Shown in pieces: positions 34,568 to 42,185 of a DNA stretch of 64,000 nt. The notes below the pieces were generated by a model. That model was not told where the DNA came from. It saw only the letters and a program-made list of their open reading frames with translations, and did no database searches. Source of the DNA: an uncultured Clostridia bacterium (lineage in GTDB: Bacteria > Bacillota > Clostridia > Christensenellales > CALVMC01); the NCBI GenBank assembly GCA_944342015.1, contig CALVMC010000002.1, positions 1 through 64,000 on the forward strand, in the 5' to 3' direction. Every line of letters begins with the position of its first letter. Within the stretch, counting starts at the first letter, position 1. The position numbers and the translations under genes were made by a program.

Positions 34568-36163
34568 TCAGTTATTTATCTTTACCTTCCCCATAGAGGT
34601 AAGAGGAATGTTTTTTACGAATTCGATTTCTCTCGGAACGGAATAGGCAATAAGCTTGTCCTGACATAATTTTTCTATGGTGAGTTTGAGTTTGTTTAAA
34701 TCAATTTTATCGCTTTCCGGTTCAACAATAAGTTTAAAATAAACGCCGGCTTCGGTATCTTTTGTGACTACTGCGCAGTTTCTTACCTGAGTTAAAGTAA
34801 GAACGGTATTTTCGATTTCCGAAGGGAATACATTATAGCCCGATATTTTTATCATTCTTTTAAATCTGTCAACATAATATAAAAATCCGTCTTCGTCGGT
34901 AAAGCCGCAGTCTCCCGTTTTAACGAATTTTTTTCCGTTTATGAAAACGAAAGCCTTATTCGTATTTTCTTCATCGTTGAAATAGCCTTCCATAATCACA
35001 GGACCCGAGATAGCAATTTCACCTCTTTGACCTGTTTTTAATTTGTTGCCTTTTTTGTCTATAACAGCGATTTCAATACAAGAAAGGGGTTGTCCTACGG
35101 ATAATCTTTTTTCGTTATCCAATCTGTTCAATGTACAAACTGCAACTGCTTCGGAAAGTCCGTACCCTTCATTCATGCGAGCGTTGGAACCTGCTTCTAT
35201 AAGCGCATTATCCATTTGAGTTTTAAGTCTGTCTTTAAGTTTATCGCCGCCCGTGAAAACGAATTTTATTTTTTTCATTATTTTTTTGCTTTTAAACTTA
35301 CTTATATTCATAAGTTTGGCGTACATTGCAGGAACGCCAGCAAAGAAAGTCACATTTTCCTTCTCTATAATTTTAACCGTTTTTTTAGCATTGAATTTAG
35401 GTACCAGAACGGCATTGGTATTCTTGCAGAGTACAGTATGCATACATACCCCGAGCCCGAATCCGTGAAAAAGCGGAAGAACCATTAAAAAACCGTCAGT
35501 CCTTTCCGTCTCTCCCCCGATTACCTCGCCTGTATACATAGCCGAAGCATTTAAAGCCCTGTTAGAAAGCATAACGGTTTTAGGAACACCCGTCGTACCG
35601 CCGCTATGAATAAGCACTGCAAGTTCATCGCCGTTGAATTTAGAAGAAAGCTGTTTTTGAACGACTTCTTCTTTCAGACATTCCGTGAAGTATTTTTCGC
35701 CGGTTCTTGCACTTCTGTATTTGCGTTCGGCAAATAAAGCAATAAGTTTTTTAAAGCCTTTCATAAAACCGCTTATTGAGGAAATTACTATATCGGCATT
35801 AAATTTTTTTAACTCTTCTATATCTTTGAAATACTTAAAATCACTTATAAAAAGCATTCTGCATTTTGTTTCGGAAAGGGTTTTCAATATATTGTTCGCC
35901 GAAGTCAAAGGATGAATAATATTACAAACAGCCCCTAATTTGTTCGCCGCATAAATTGCTATAATGGCGTCCGGAATATTAGGAAGACAGACCGCAACCA
36001 CATCTCCTTTTTTTATCCCGCATTTATTGAGATATAAAGCAAATTTGTCAATTAAAACCAATAATTCCCCTCTTGAAATTCGGTTACCGAAATAGGTAAG
36101 CGAATCTCTCGTATAATCCGAAGTATTATTGACCATAAAATTGTACATTGAATTATTAATCAT
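34568..36163 (-). CDS. Acyl-CoA synthetase/AMP-forming ligase
   Basis: The 531-aa protein is an ANL adenylating enzyme: P-loop IHSGGTTGVPKTVMLS near residue 187, MNEGYGLSEAVAVC, the TGDCGFTDEDGFLYYVDR core and the catalytic Lys in TSMGKVKI at the very end. It activates a carboxylic acid, probably a fatty or aromatic acid, but the acceptor (CoA or a carrier protein) is uncertain. No acyl carrier or condensing enzyme is nearby. It is the third gene behind argF and PAP2. Confidence 0.85.
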   Translation of the reverse strand: MINNSMYNFMVNNTSDYTRDSLTYFGNRISRGELLVLIDKFALYLNKCGIKKGDVVAVCLPNIPDAIIAIYAANKLGAVCNIIHPLTSANNILKTLSETKCRMLFISDFKYFKDIEELKKFNADIVISSISGFMKGFKKLIALFAERKYRSARTGEKYFTECLKEEVVQKQLSSKFNGDELAVLIHSGGTTGVPKTVMLSNRALNASAMYTGEVIGGETERTDGFLMVLPLFHGFGLGVCMHTVLCKNTNAVLVPKFNAKKTVKIIEKENVTFFAGVPAMYAKLMNISKFKSKKIMKKIKFVFTGGDKLKDRLKTQMDNALIEAGSNARMNEGYGLSEAVAVCTLNRLDNEKRLSVGQPLSCIEIAVIDKKGNKLKTGQRGEIAISGPVIMEGYFNDEENTNKAFVFINGKKFVKTGDCGFTDEDGFLYYVDRFKRMIKISGYNVFPSEIENTVLTLTQVRNCAVVTKDTEAGVYFKLIVEPESDKIDLNKLKLTIEKLCQDKLIAYSVPREIEFVKNIPLTSMGKVKINN

Positions 36164-36192
36164 AAGTAAAGCCTTTTATAATAAATTATACT

Positions 36193-37092
36193 TTATACTC
36201 TTTCGTATTCCAACAACAGCAATTTATAAAAACTTGAATCGCTGAAATATATTTTATCGCAATATTTTCCGTAAAAAACCCAATTTACACCAATAAACAC
36301 AGCAAAAGAAATAAATGCTGCAACAACTGTATCCGAAAGAAAATGAGCGCCCGCAGCAATTCTCGACAAGGCTGTCAAAAACACATATGCAAAACAAACT
36401 ATATAAAAAACATATCTCTTATTTTTAAGATTTTCGAAACAATCGCAAAGAGCGGTTAAACAAAAAACGGTCGCACCCAGAGCTACATGACCTGAGGGCA
36501 TACTGCTTCCACCGCCTCTTTGGAAAACATACCAAGGCGAAAAATCACCCTGCCCTGCAATTATTTCATAAAACCTTACCCGCCCCCAAACTGCTTTGAA
36601 TATCAAAGTAATTATAATTACCGCAACAACAGTTACAATAGTAGATACGGCAAATTTAATAAGCTTTCTGATATCTTTCTTTTTTATAAAAGAAAAAAGA
36701 TAAATCGAAAGAAGAGACAGCGCAGGCGCTATTCCTAATCCTAAAATAATTTTGACGACAGTATCGATATTTTCGCACATTTCGTAAACCAACAGAAAAA
36801 AAGACGCAAAAACAGCAAATAAATAAACAAATGCCGAAAATCTGCTAAGCAGCTTGCTTTCCTTATTCCTGTATGAGTACAGAATGGAAAAAGAAGAAGC
36901 AAGCAATAAATATGCCGGAGCTTTTCCTATCACAGTAAATATAACGGAAAAAAGATTGTTTTCAGAATAAAAAAAACGGCTTGCTTCCATATCGAATTTA
37001 GCGGCTATTGTAAGAGCAACAGCAACAACGGCAGCAGCCAGTATAAGTAATACTATTTTAATTTTAAAAAAAACATTTTTGTCAGATTGCAT
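36193..37092 (-). CDS. PAP2-family membrane phosphatase
   Basis: The 299-aa protein has about six to seven transmembrane helices and the PAP2 phosphatase motifs: KAVWGRVRFYE, SMPSGHVALG and SRIAAGAHFLSD. These act on lipid phosphates such as phosphatidic acid or undecaprenyl pyrophosphate, on the outer face. The ATG at 37092 has AGGTGG 5 nt upstream; the frame overlaps argF by 11 nt. Confidence 0.9.
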   Translation of the reverse strand: MQSDKNVFFKIKIVLLILAAAVVAVALTIAAKFDMEASRFFYSENNLFSVIFTVIGKAPAYLLLASSFSILYSYRNKESKLLSRFSAFVYLFAVFASFFLLVYEMCENIDTVVKIILGLGIAPALSLLSIYLFSFIKKKDIRKLIKFAVSTIVTVVAVIIITLIFKAVWGRVRFYEIIAGQGDFSPWYVFQRGGGSSMPSGHVALGATVFCLTALCDCFENLKNKRYVFYIVCFAYVFLTALSRIAAGAHFLSDTVVAAFISFAVFIGVNWVFYGKYCDKIYFSDSSFYKLLLLEYERV

Positions 37093-37990
37093 TGTTACCA
37101 CCTAAGAGTTTTATTAAAACAGCTTTTTCCATATGCAGTCTGTTTTCAGCCTGCAAAAAAATTTCATCGGCATGTTTTTCAAAAACATCTTCTGTAATTT
37201 CCTTGCCCTTAAAGGCAGGTAAACAATGCAGAACCTTAACATCGGGTTTGCAATAAGATAAGACATCTTCATTAAGCTGAAATTTACTTAACAATTCTTC
37301 GTCAACATCTTTCTGCTGACCAAAGGGCGCAGTGTAAATAATATCCGACCCGTTTGCCGCAGCTCTTATATCGTTTGTTACAAGAAGCTTGCCTTGATTT
37401 TGCTGAGCAAAAGCAATAACAGACTTCGAAGGAAGGTAATCCTGTTGACAAGCAATAGAAAATCTCATACCGAGCAATGTACAACCGACAATCAAAGAAT
37501 TAGCAATGCTGTTTCCCGGTCCCACATAACAAAGTTTCAGATTTTCGAAATCATTTCCTTTAAGCTCGCTTACCGTCATAAAATCGGACAGAATCTGACA
37601 AGGATGCGAATATTCGGTAAGAGCATTAATAATAGGCACAGAAGAATAAATGGCCATTTTTTCCACTGTTGCCTGAGCGAATGTTCTGATGACAATAGCG
37701 TCCACAAAGCGCGAAAAAACTCTGACAGTATCCTGAACCGATTCACCCCTGCCGAGCTGAATACTTTGATTATCGAAAAAAACCGCCTTGCCCCCCAGCT
37801 CGAATATACCCAGTTCAAAACCAAGTCTTGTTCTTGTAGAAGGTTTTTGAAAAATCATACCCAAAGATTTATCGGGAAGGTACTTATGCGAAGTACCTTC
37901 CTGTTTTAATCTTTTAAGTTTAACAGCCGTTTCGATTAAATCTAAAATTTCTTCTTTTGTTAAATCTGAAACCTTTAAAAGATGCTTCAT
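37082..37990 (-). CDS. argF: Ornithine carbamoyltransferase
   Basis: The 302-aa protein has the carbamoyl phosphate loop STRTR near residue 52, the YSHPCQILSDFM motif and the HCLPAFKG (HCLP) ornithine loop. It makes citrulline in arginine synthesis. The ATG at 37990 has GGAG four bases before it; a TTG 12 nt earlier is rejected. No other arg gene is nearby, and argF is oddly first in an operon with PAP2 and an AMP ligase. Confidence 0.96.
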   Translation of the reverse strand: MKHLLKVSDLTKEEILDLIETAVKLKRLKQEGTSHKYLPDKSLGMIFQKPSTRTRLGFELGIFELGGKAVFFDNQSIQLGRGESVQDTVRVFSRFVDAIVIRTFAQATVEKMAIYSSVPIINALTEYSHPCQILSDFMTVSELKGNDFENLKLCYVGPGNSIANSLIVGCTLLGMRFSIACQQDYLPSKSVIAFAQQNQGKLLVTNDIRAAANGSDIIYTAPFGQQKDVDEELLSKFQLNEDVLSYCKPDVKVLHCLPAFKGKEITEDVFEKHADEIFLQAENRLHMEKAVLIKLLGGNNAI

Positions 37991-38025
37991 ACTTCTCCGC
38001 AAAAACGCAATTATCTGCAGTAAAC

Positions 38026-38052
38026 ATCATACAAAGAAAGTGTATGTATGAT
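38026..38052. repeat. Inverted repeat upstream of argF
   Basis: The arms ATCATACA and TGTATGAT (8 bp, perfect) are separated by 11 nt, 36-62 nt before the argF ATG. No T-run follows, so it is more likely an operator or mRNA structure than a terminator. It does not look like a standard ARG box. Confidence 0.45.
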
Positions 38053-38069
38053 ATAATTATTTCTAAAAA

Positions 38070-38411
38070 TTAGAAAATAAGAACTAAAATAGCAAAGATG
38101 AAATAAATAGCTGCAACTACCCAATAAGTAACTTTCCAAACTTTGCTTTTCGGCTTAACAAAATTGTAAGCAGTAAGAAGCAAAACTATACCGATAAATA
38201 AATCTCTTATAAGAGAAAAAGCACCGATAATTTTTAAATTGACATCGAAAAATCCTAAAATAAACTGAACAATGAAAATAGCGGCAGCTAAAAACAAAGC
38301 AATGAAAGCCAATAACTTAACTATTTTTGACTCAGTAATTTCAGCATAACTTTTTCTGCGTCTTTTTGGTTTATTGTTTTTTGAATCAGTGTTCTTTTTT
38401 TGTTCTGTCAT
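38070..38411 (-). CDS. Small membrane protein, three helices
   Basis: The 113-aa protein has a charged basic N-terminus (KPKRRRK near residue 17) and three hydrophobic helices covering the rest. I do not recognise a family. The ATG at 38411 has GGAGG 7 nt upstream and a good promoter; an upstream in-frame start at 38459 lies on the promoter and is rejected. It precedes argF by 80 nt with no terminator between. Confidence 0.8.
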   Translation of the reverse strand: MTEQKKNTDSKNNKPKRRRKSYAEITESKIVKLLAFIALFLAAAIFIVQFILGFFDVNLKIIGAFSLIRDLFIGIVLLLTAYNFVKPKSKVWKVTYWVVAAIYFIFAILVLIF

Positions 38412-38430
38412 AATAATACCTCCGTAAAAT

Positions 38431-38459
38431 ATTATAAATTTTTTTATAAATAGAGTCAA
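38431..38459 (-). promoter_or_regulatory. Promoter of the small membrane protein
   Basis: TTGACT, 17 nt, TATAAT on the minus strand; about 13 nt of leader containing GGAGG. Confidence 0.8.
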
Positions 38460-38553
38460 CCGAATAAGTATATTAAAAAGAAGGAGAATATGACATAAAA
38501 AATGAAAAAATTTCGAAAAAATTAAAAAAGAAGAAATTGCGAATGTAAAAAAA

Positions 38554-38582
38554 TTGACTGAAAAAGAATAATATGATAAACT
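38554..38582 (+). promoter_or_regulatory. Promoter of tRNA-Ser
   Basis: TTGACT, 17 nt, TAAACT preceded by TGA (extended -10). The tRNA begins 14 nt past the -10 box. Confidence 0.65.
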
Positions 38583-38596
38583 AAATTACGCTTTAA

Positions 38597-38685
38597 GGAG
38601 AAGTATCGAAGTGGTCGTAACGAGCTGCACTCGAAATGCAGTTGTCCGCAAGGACACGTGGGTTCGAATCCCACCTTCTCCGCCA
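38597..38685 (+). tRNA. tRNA-Ser(CGA)
   Basis: Folded by eye: acceptor arms GGAGAAG and CTTCTCC pair fully; the anticodon stem CTGCA/TGCAG holds the loop CTCGAAA, giving anticodon CGA (reads UCG, serine). A long variable arm GTCC-GCAA-GGAC, typical of serine tRNAs, and the T arm GTGGG-TTCGAAT-CCCAC follow. The CCA end is encoded. Confidence 0.97.
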
Positions 38686-38691
38686 GAGAAA

Positions 38692-38723
38692 GTCGCATTT
38701 GAACATGCGGCTTTTTTATTTTT
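38692..38723 (+). terminator. Terminator of tRNA-Ser
   Basis: GTCGCAT pairs with ATGCGGC (one G-T pair), followed by TTTTTTATTTTT. Confidence 0.85.
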
Positions 38724-38883
38724 CAAATTCAAATTTAAAAATGGATATTTCATTTAAATATTATATTTATTATCTATTCATTCATATTTTGATAAATTTA
38801 CCTTGAATTTAAAATTCAACATAAGATATTAAAATTTTAAAATTAAAATTTTTAAAGCTAAAAATAAATTATAAACTAATTTT

Positions 38884-39087
38884 TCAAAGTATTTCAAATA
38901 GGTAATCGAGATTTAAATCGGGGAAAAAATTATCTCTTATTAAAAACATTTCTTTTCTTGTCCACTCCACTTTATGATTAAATCGGGCGCTCACTGATTT
39001 TTCGGCTATATTCAGTAATTTTGCTATTTTAGCCTGAGTTATTTTCGGGCAAGAGCTCTTCATTTCTTTAATCAGATTTGCAAACAT
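38884..39087 (-). CDS. Cro-like 67-aa helix-turn-helix protein
   Basis: The 67-aa protein has a helix-turn-helix typical of small phage regulators (ITQAKIAKLLNIAEKSVSARFNHK). It is divergent from a second HTH gene at 39276, as in Cro/CI switches. An AAAGG ribosome site and a strong promoter with operator-like sequences precede it. The position after a tRNA gene suggests the remains of an integrated element. Confidence 0.75.
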   Translation of the reverse strand: MFANLIKEMKSSCPKITQAKIAKLLNIAEKSVSARFNHKVEWTRKEMFLIRDNFFPDLNLDYLFEIL

Positions 39088-39111
39088 TTACGAATATCCT
39101 TTGTTTGATTT

Positions 39112-39159
39112 GTTACGACTTATCGTATTAATATTAGTTATAATACATTTTGTCGTAAC
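39112..39159. promoter_or_regulatory. Operator-like TTACGAC repeats in the divergent promoter
   Basis: A palindrome TACGA-CTTA-TCGTA (39114-39127) overlaps the expected start of the minus-strand transcript. A second GTCGTAAC half-site (39152-39159), inverted relative to GTTACGAC at 39112-39119, lies between -35 and -10 of the same promoter. The layout fits repression by one of the two flanking HTH proteins. Confidence 0.6.
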
Positions 39160-39165
39160 TGTCAA
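39137..39165 (-). promoter_or_regulatory. Promoter of the Cro-like gene
   Basis: Perfect TTGACA, 17 nt, TATAAC on the minus strand, with the GTTACGAC site directly after the -35 box. Confidence 0.8.
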
Positions 39166-39221
39166 TAATTTTCCGCATATTTTTACAAGTTAAATTTTTT
39201 TTCGCTAAAAGTATAAATTAT

Positions 39222-39250
39222 TCGACAATAAAACATAATTAAGTTATAAT
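39222..39250 (+). promoter_or_regulatory. Promoter of the CI-like XRE gene
   Basis: TCGACA, 17 nt, TATAAT. About 18 nt of leader contain AGAGAG before the ATG at 39276. Confidence 0.75.
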
Positions 39251-39275
39251 ATTATTGAATTTAGAGAGTTGAAAT

Positions 39276-39650
39276 ATGAAACTTACCGATAAAATTACTG
39301 AATTTATGAAAGTCAATAATATCAAGGATTACAAGGCGTTTTCTGAATTTGCGGACGTCCCCTATACTACTATCAAAAGTTTTTACGATAAGGGATACGC
39401 AAACGCTAAAAGAGAAACTCTCGTTAAATTGAAAAAGGCTATGAATCTTACCTTGGACGAAATAGCCGACGACAATATAGATGTTGATTTTAAAGTCAAG
39501 GTTAAAGTTAATACGAAAAGCAATGAAATACTTACCCCGAATACGGTAATAGCTATCGGAAACGGCGGTAAAAAAATAAAATACGAGATACCCCCTGAAA
39601 AGATGGAACTTGCAAATCAGCTTCTTTCAGAGCTGAGCAAAAAAAAATAA
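39276..39650 (+). CDS. XRE-family repressor (CI-like)
   Basis: The 124-aa protein starts with an XRE helix-turn-helix (about 8-60; AFSEFADVPYTTIKSFYDKG) and has a short C-terminal segment with the EIPPEKMELANQLLSELSK pattern common in element-borne repressors controlled by ImmA proteases. It ends in a run of nine A bases (39639-39647) before TAA. A +1 shift there would lead into the ImmA-like frame that follows. It is probably the repressor half of an element maintenance switch. Confidence 0.8.
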   Translation: MKLTDKITEFMKVNNIKDYKAFSEFADVPYTTIKSFYDKGYANAKRETLVKLKKAMNLTLDEIADDNIDVDFKVKVKVNTKSNEILTPNTVIAIGNGGKKIKYEIPPEKMELANQLLSELSKKK

Positions 39651-40230
39651 AGACTTTTACATATATTACACAAAGTACAGTAACATAAGAAACTCTGCTT
39701 GGATGTTTCTGATCAATAATGAAATCAAAGAATTACCACTTAATGTATACAGCGTATCGAAAAAGAACCGATGGGCGCTTTTACCGTATAAGCAATCATT
39801 AATTTACTTGACTGTATTGATTTACATGAACTTCACAAAAAGTATGAAGGTTTTACGATATTTTTCAAATCTAAGGTAATTATATTTTACGATTCGGAAG
39901 TTGGAAGAAAGGATAAGATTTACCTTAGCGCACGAATTCGGTCATATTTTGCTTTTTCATTTGAGTGATGTGTACCCTGTAAACTATGAACAGGAAGCTG
40001 GTATGTTTGCACATAGAATACTTATGCCCTTATGCGTACTTAAAGAGTGCAAAGCTTTCAGCGCAGAAAAGATATCCAAACTTTGCGGGACTACGGTAAC
40101 TGCAAGCGAAAACAGATTAAAGCGACTTAACAAAATAATGGAAAGAAACAAGTTTTATTTGTCTCCGTTGGAAAACAGAGTTTTGGAGCAGTTTAAGGAA
40201 TTTATAGACAAAAATAAATATAATGAATAA
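39649..40230 (+). pseudogene. Broken ImmA/IrrE metalloprotease gene
   Basis: The family pattern can be read only by changing frame twice. Frame 1 from 39649 gives YSNIRNSAWMFLI and IKELPLNVYSVSKKNRW; frame 3 (39792-39900) gives DCIDLHELHKKYEGFTIFFK; frame 1 again from about 39901 gives RIRFTLAHEFGHILLFHL, the HExxH zinc motif, then the long C-terminal part. No start codon with a ribosome site opens the first segment. ImmA/IrrE proteases cleave XRE repressors to induce mobile elements. The 109-codon piece from the TTG at 39901 could only make a fragment beginning at the active site. Confidence 0.8.
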
Positions 40231-40257
40231 AAAAAGCTCGGTTGGAGCTTTTTTTAT
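40227..40257. terminator. Bidirectional terminator between ImmA remnant and ABC genes
   Basis: AAAAAAAGCTC pairs with GAGCTTTTTTT around a 5-nt loop, giving T-runs in both directions. Confidence 0.75.
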
Positions 40258-40300
40258 TGAATACAAATAAATTGAAATTTAATAATAAAATGAATAAAAA

Positions 40301-42184
40301 TTAAGATAATTCAAACATACCGGTATAAAGCTGGTAATATTTACCTTTTAGTTTAATTAATTCTTCGTGACTTCCTCTTTCGATAATTTCGCCGTGTTCG
40401 AGAACCATAATTGCGTCGGAATTCCGAACGGTAGAAAGTCTGTGAGCGATTACAAAAACTGTTTTACCTTTCATAAGTGCGTCCATACCCTTTTCGATAA
40501 GAGCTTCGGTTCTGGTATCGATTGAGCTTGTAGCTTCGTCAAGAATAAGAACGGGAGGATTTGCAACGGCAGCCCTTGCGATTGCAATTAACTGCCTTTG
40601 TCCCTGGCTTAAATTTGCGCCGTCTGCGCTTAGATAAGTGTCATATCCGTCAGGAAGTCTTGATATGAACTGGTGAGCGTTGGCAACTTTTGCCGCTTCG
40701 TAAATTTGCTCGTCGGTTGCGTCTAATTTTCCGTAACGGATATTATCTTTAACCGTTCCGCTGAAAAGATGGGTATCCTGCAAAACCATTGCAAGAGAGC
40801 GCCTTAGGTCGGGTTTTTTGATTTTATTGATATTGATACCGTCATATCTTATCTTACCGTCGGGGATATCATAAAACCTGTTAATAAGATTTGTAATAGT
40901 TGTTTTGCCTGCTCCGGTAGAACCAACAAAAGCAATTTTTTGTCCCGGTTCAGCATAAAGACTAATATTTTTAAGCACTATTTTATCGGGCTCGTAACCG
41001 AAAGTAGCGTCAACGAAGCGGACATCTCCTTTAAGTTCTGTATAAGTTAAGGTACCGTCACCGTGGGGATGTTTCCAAGCCCATTTTCCGGTAGGTTTGT
41101 CGCTTTCGGAAATATTACCTTTATCGTCTATAACAGCATTTACCAAAGTAACATAACCTTCGTCTTTTTCAGGCTCCTGGTCAATCATATCGAAAATTCT
41201 TTCCGCACCCGCAAGCGCTACAAGGAAGGCGTTAAACTGCTGAGAAAGCTGCATTATAGGATTTGAAAAGGTTCTTGTAAAGACAAGGAAGGAACCTATT
41301 GCCCCTATGCTCATAAAACCGTAAATAGTAAGAACTCCGCCGACAATTGCAGTTATAGCATAGTTTAGATAAGAAATGTTACCTAAAATCGGCATAAGGA
41401 TATTTGCAATAGTATGGGCTTTGGTCGAATTTACGCATAAAGTATCGTTTATCTCGTCAAAATTGTTTTTAACTTTATCTTCATGGCAGAATACCTTAAC
41501 AACCTTCTGACCTGCAATATATTCTTCGATATAACCGTTAACCTTACCTAAACTGTCCTGCTGTTTTATGAAATACTTACCGCTCTTGCTTCCTAATTTT
41601 GCGACGATAAAAATCATTAAAAAGAGCATACAGACAAGAATAACAGTAAGAATCGGACTCATAATAACCATGGCGATAAAAACGCCTACTATGGTAAGAA
41701 CGGAAGTAATAAGTTGCGGTAATCCGTTTGAAATCATTTCCCTTAAAGTGTCGGTATCGTTAGTATAACGGCTCATTAAATCACCGTGTGTGTGGGTATC
41801 GAAATACTTTATAGGCAGTTTTTCCATTTTTTCAAAAAGTTCGTTTCTGATAGCGGTCATTGTTTTAGTGGAAATGACAACCATAATACGGGAATACATA
41901 AATGCGCCGATAACGCCTACAAAATAAGCCGAGCCCATAACGAGAAGAAGGGTAATAAGGCCGGAAAGATCCGGATTTTCTGCGCCGATAAGAGGTCCTA
42001 TGAATTTGTTGATAGCAGGCTCTAAAAGTACCGTCCCTACAATAGAAGAAGCGGCACTCAACAAAATACCTATAACGACAAGAGTTAATAGGAAAGGATA
42101 CCTTCCAATATAAGAAAATACTCTTTTTATAGTCTGTTTAGTATAACGGGGTTTTGCGTGAGTTTTTGATTTTAAATTTTTCAT
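40301..42184 (-). CDS. ABC exporter half-transporter, catalytic subunit
   Basis: The 627-aa protein has six transmembrane helices (about 20-320) and a nucleotide-binding domain with Walker A GSTGAGKTT, signature LSQGQRQ, Walker B LILDEATSS with the catalytic Glu, and H-loop AHRL. A stretch of about 45 residues between the two domains is unusually long. It pairs with the product of the upstream gene as a heterodimeric type IV exporter of lipid, peptide or drug type. The ATG follows the partner stop by one base. Confidence 0.92.
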   Translation of the reverse strand: MKNLKSKTHAKPRYTKQTIKRVFSYIGRYPFLLTLVVIGILLSAASSIVGTVLLEPAINKFIGPLIGAENPDLSGLITLLLVMGSAYFVGVIGAFMYSRIMVVISTKTMTAIRNELFEKMEKLPIKYFDTHTHGDLMSRYTNDTDTLREMISNGLPQLITSVLTIVGVFIAMVIMSPILTVILVCMLFLMIFIVAKLGSKSGKYFIKQQDSLGKVNGYIEEYIAGQKVVKVFCHEDKVKNNFDEINDTLCVNSTKAHTIANILMPILGNISYLNYAITAIVGGVLTIYGFMSIGAIGSFLVFTRTFSNPIMQLSQQFNAFLVALAGAERIFDMIDQEPEKDEGYVTLVNAVIDDKGNISESDKPTGKWAWKHPHGDGTLTYTELKGDVRFVDATFGYEPDKIVLKNISLYAEPGQKIAFVGSTGAGKTTITNLINRFYDIPDGKIRYDGININKIKKPDLRRSLAMVLQDTHLFSGTVKDNIRYGKLDATDEQIYEAAKVANAHQFISRLPDGYDTYLSADGANLSQGQRQLIAIARAAVANPPVLILDEATSSIDTRTEALIEKGMDALMKGKTVFVIAHRLSTVRNSDAIMVLEHGEIIERGSHEELIKLKGKYYQLYTGMFELS

Positions 42185-42185
42185 A

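Noticed and set aside
38609-38620. GTCGTAAC in the D loop of tRNA-Ser, identical to the operator half-site of the Cro/CI-like region
   Set aside because: Eight bases fixed by tRNA structure can match by chance, and there is no symmetric partner.
38686-40300. Full prophage or integrative element next to tRNA-Ser
   Set aside because: No integrase, structural genes or duplicated tRNA 3' end were found; only the regulator pair and the broken protease remain.
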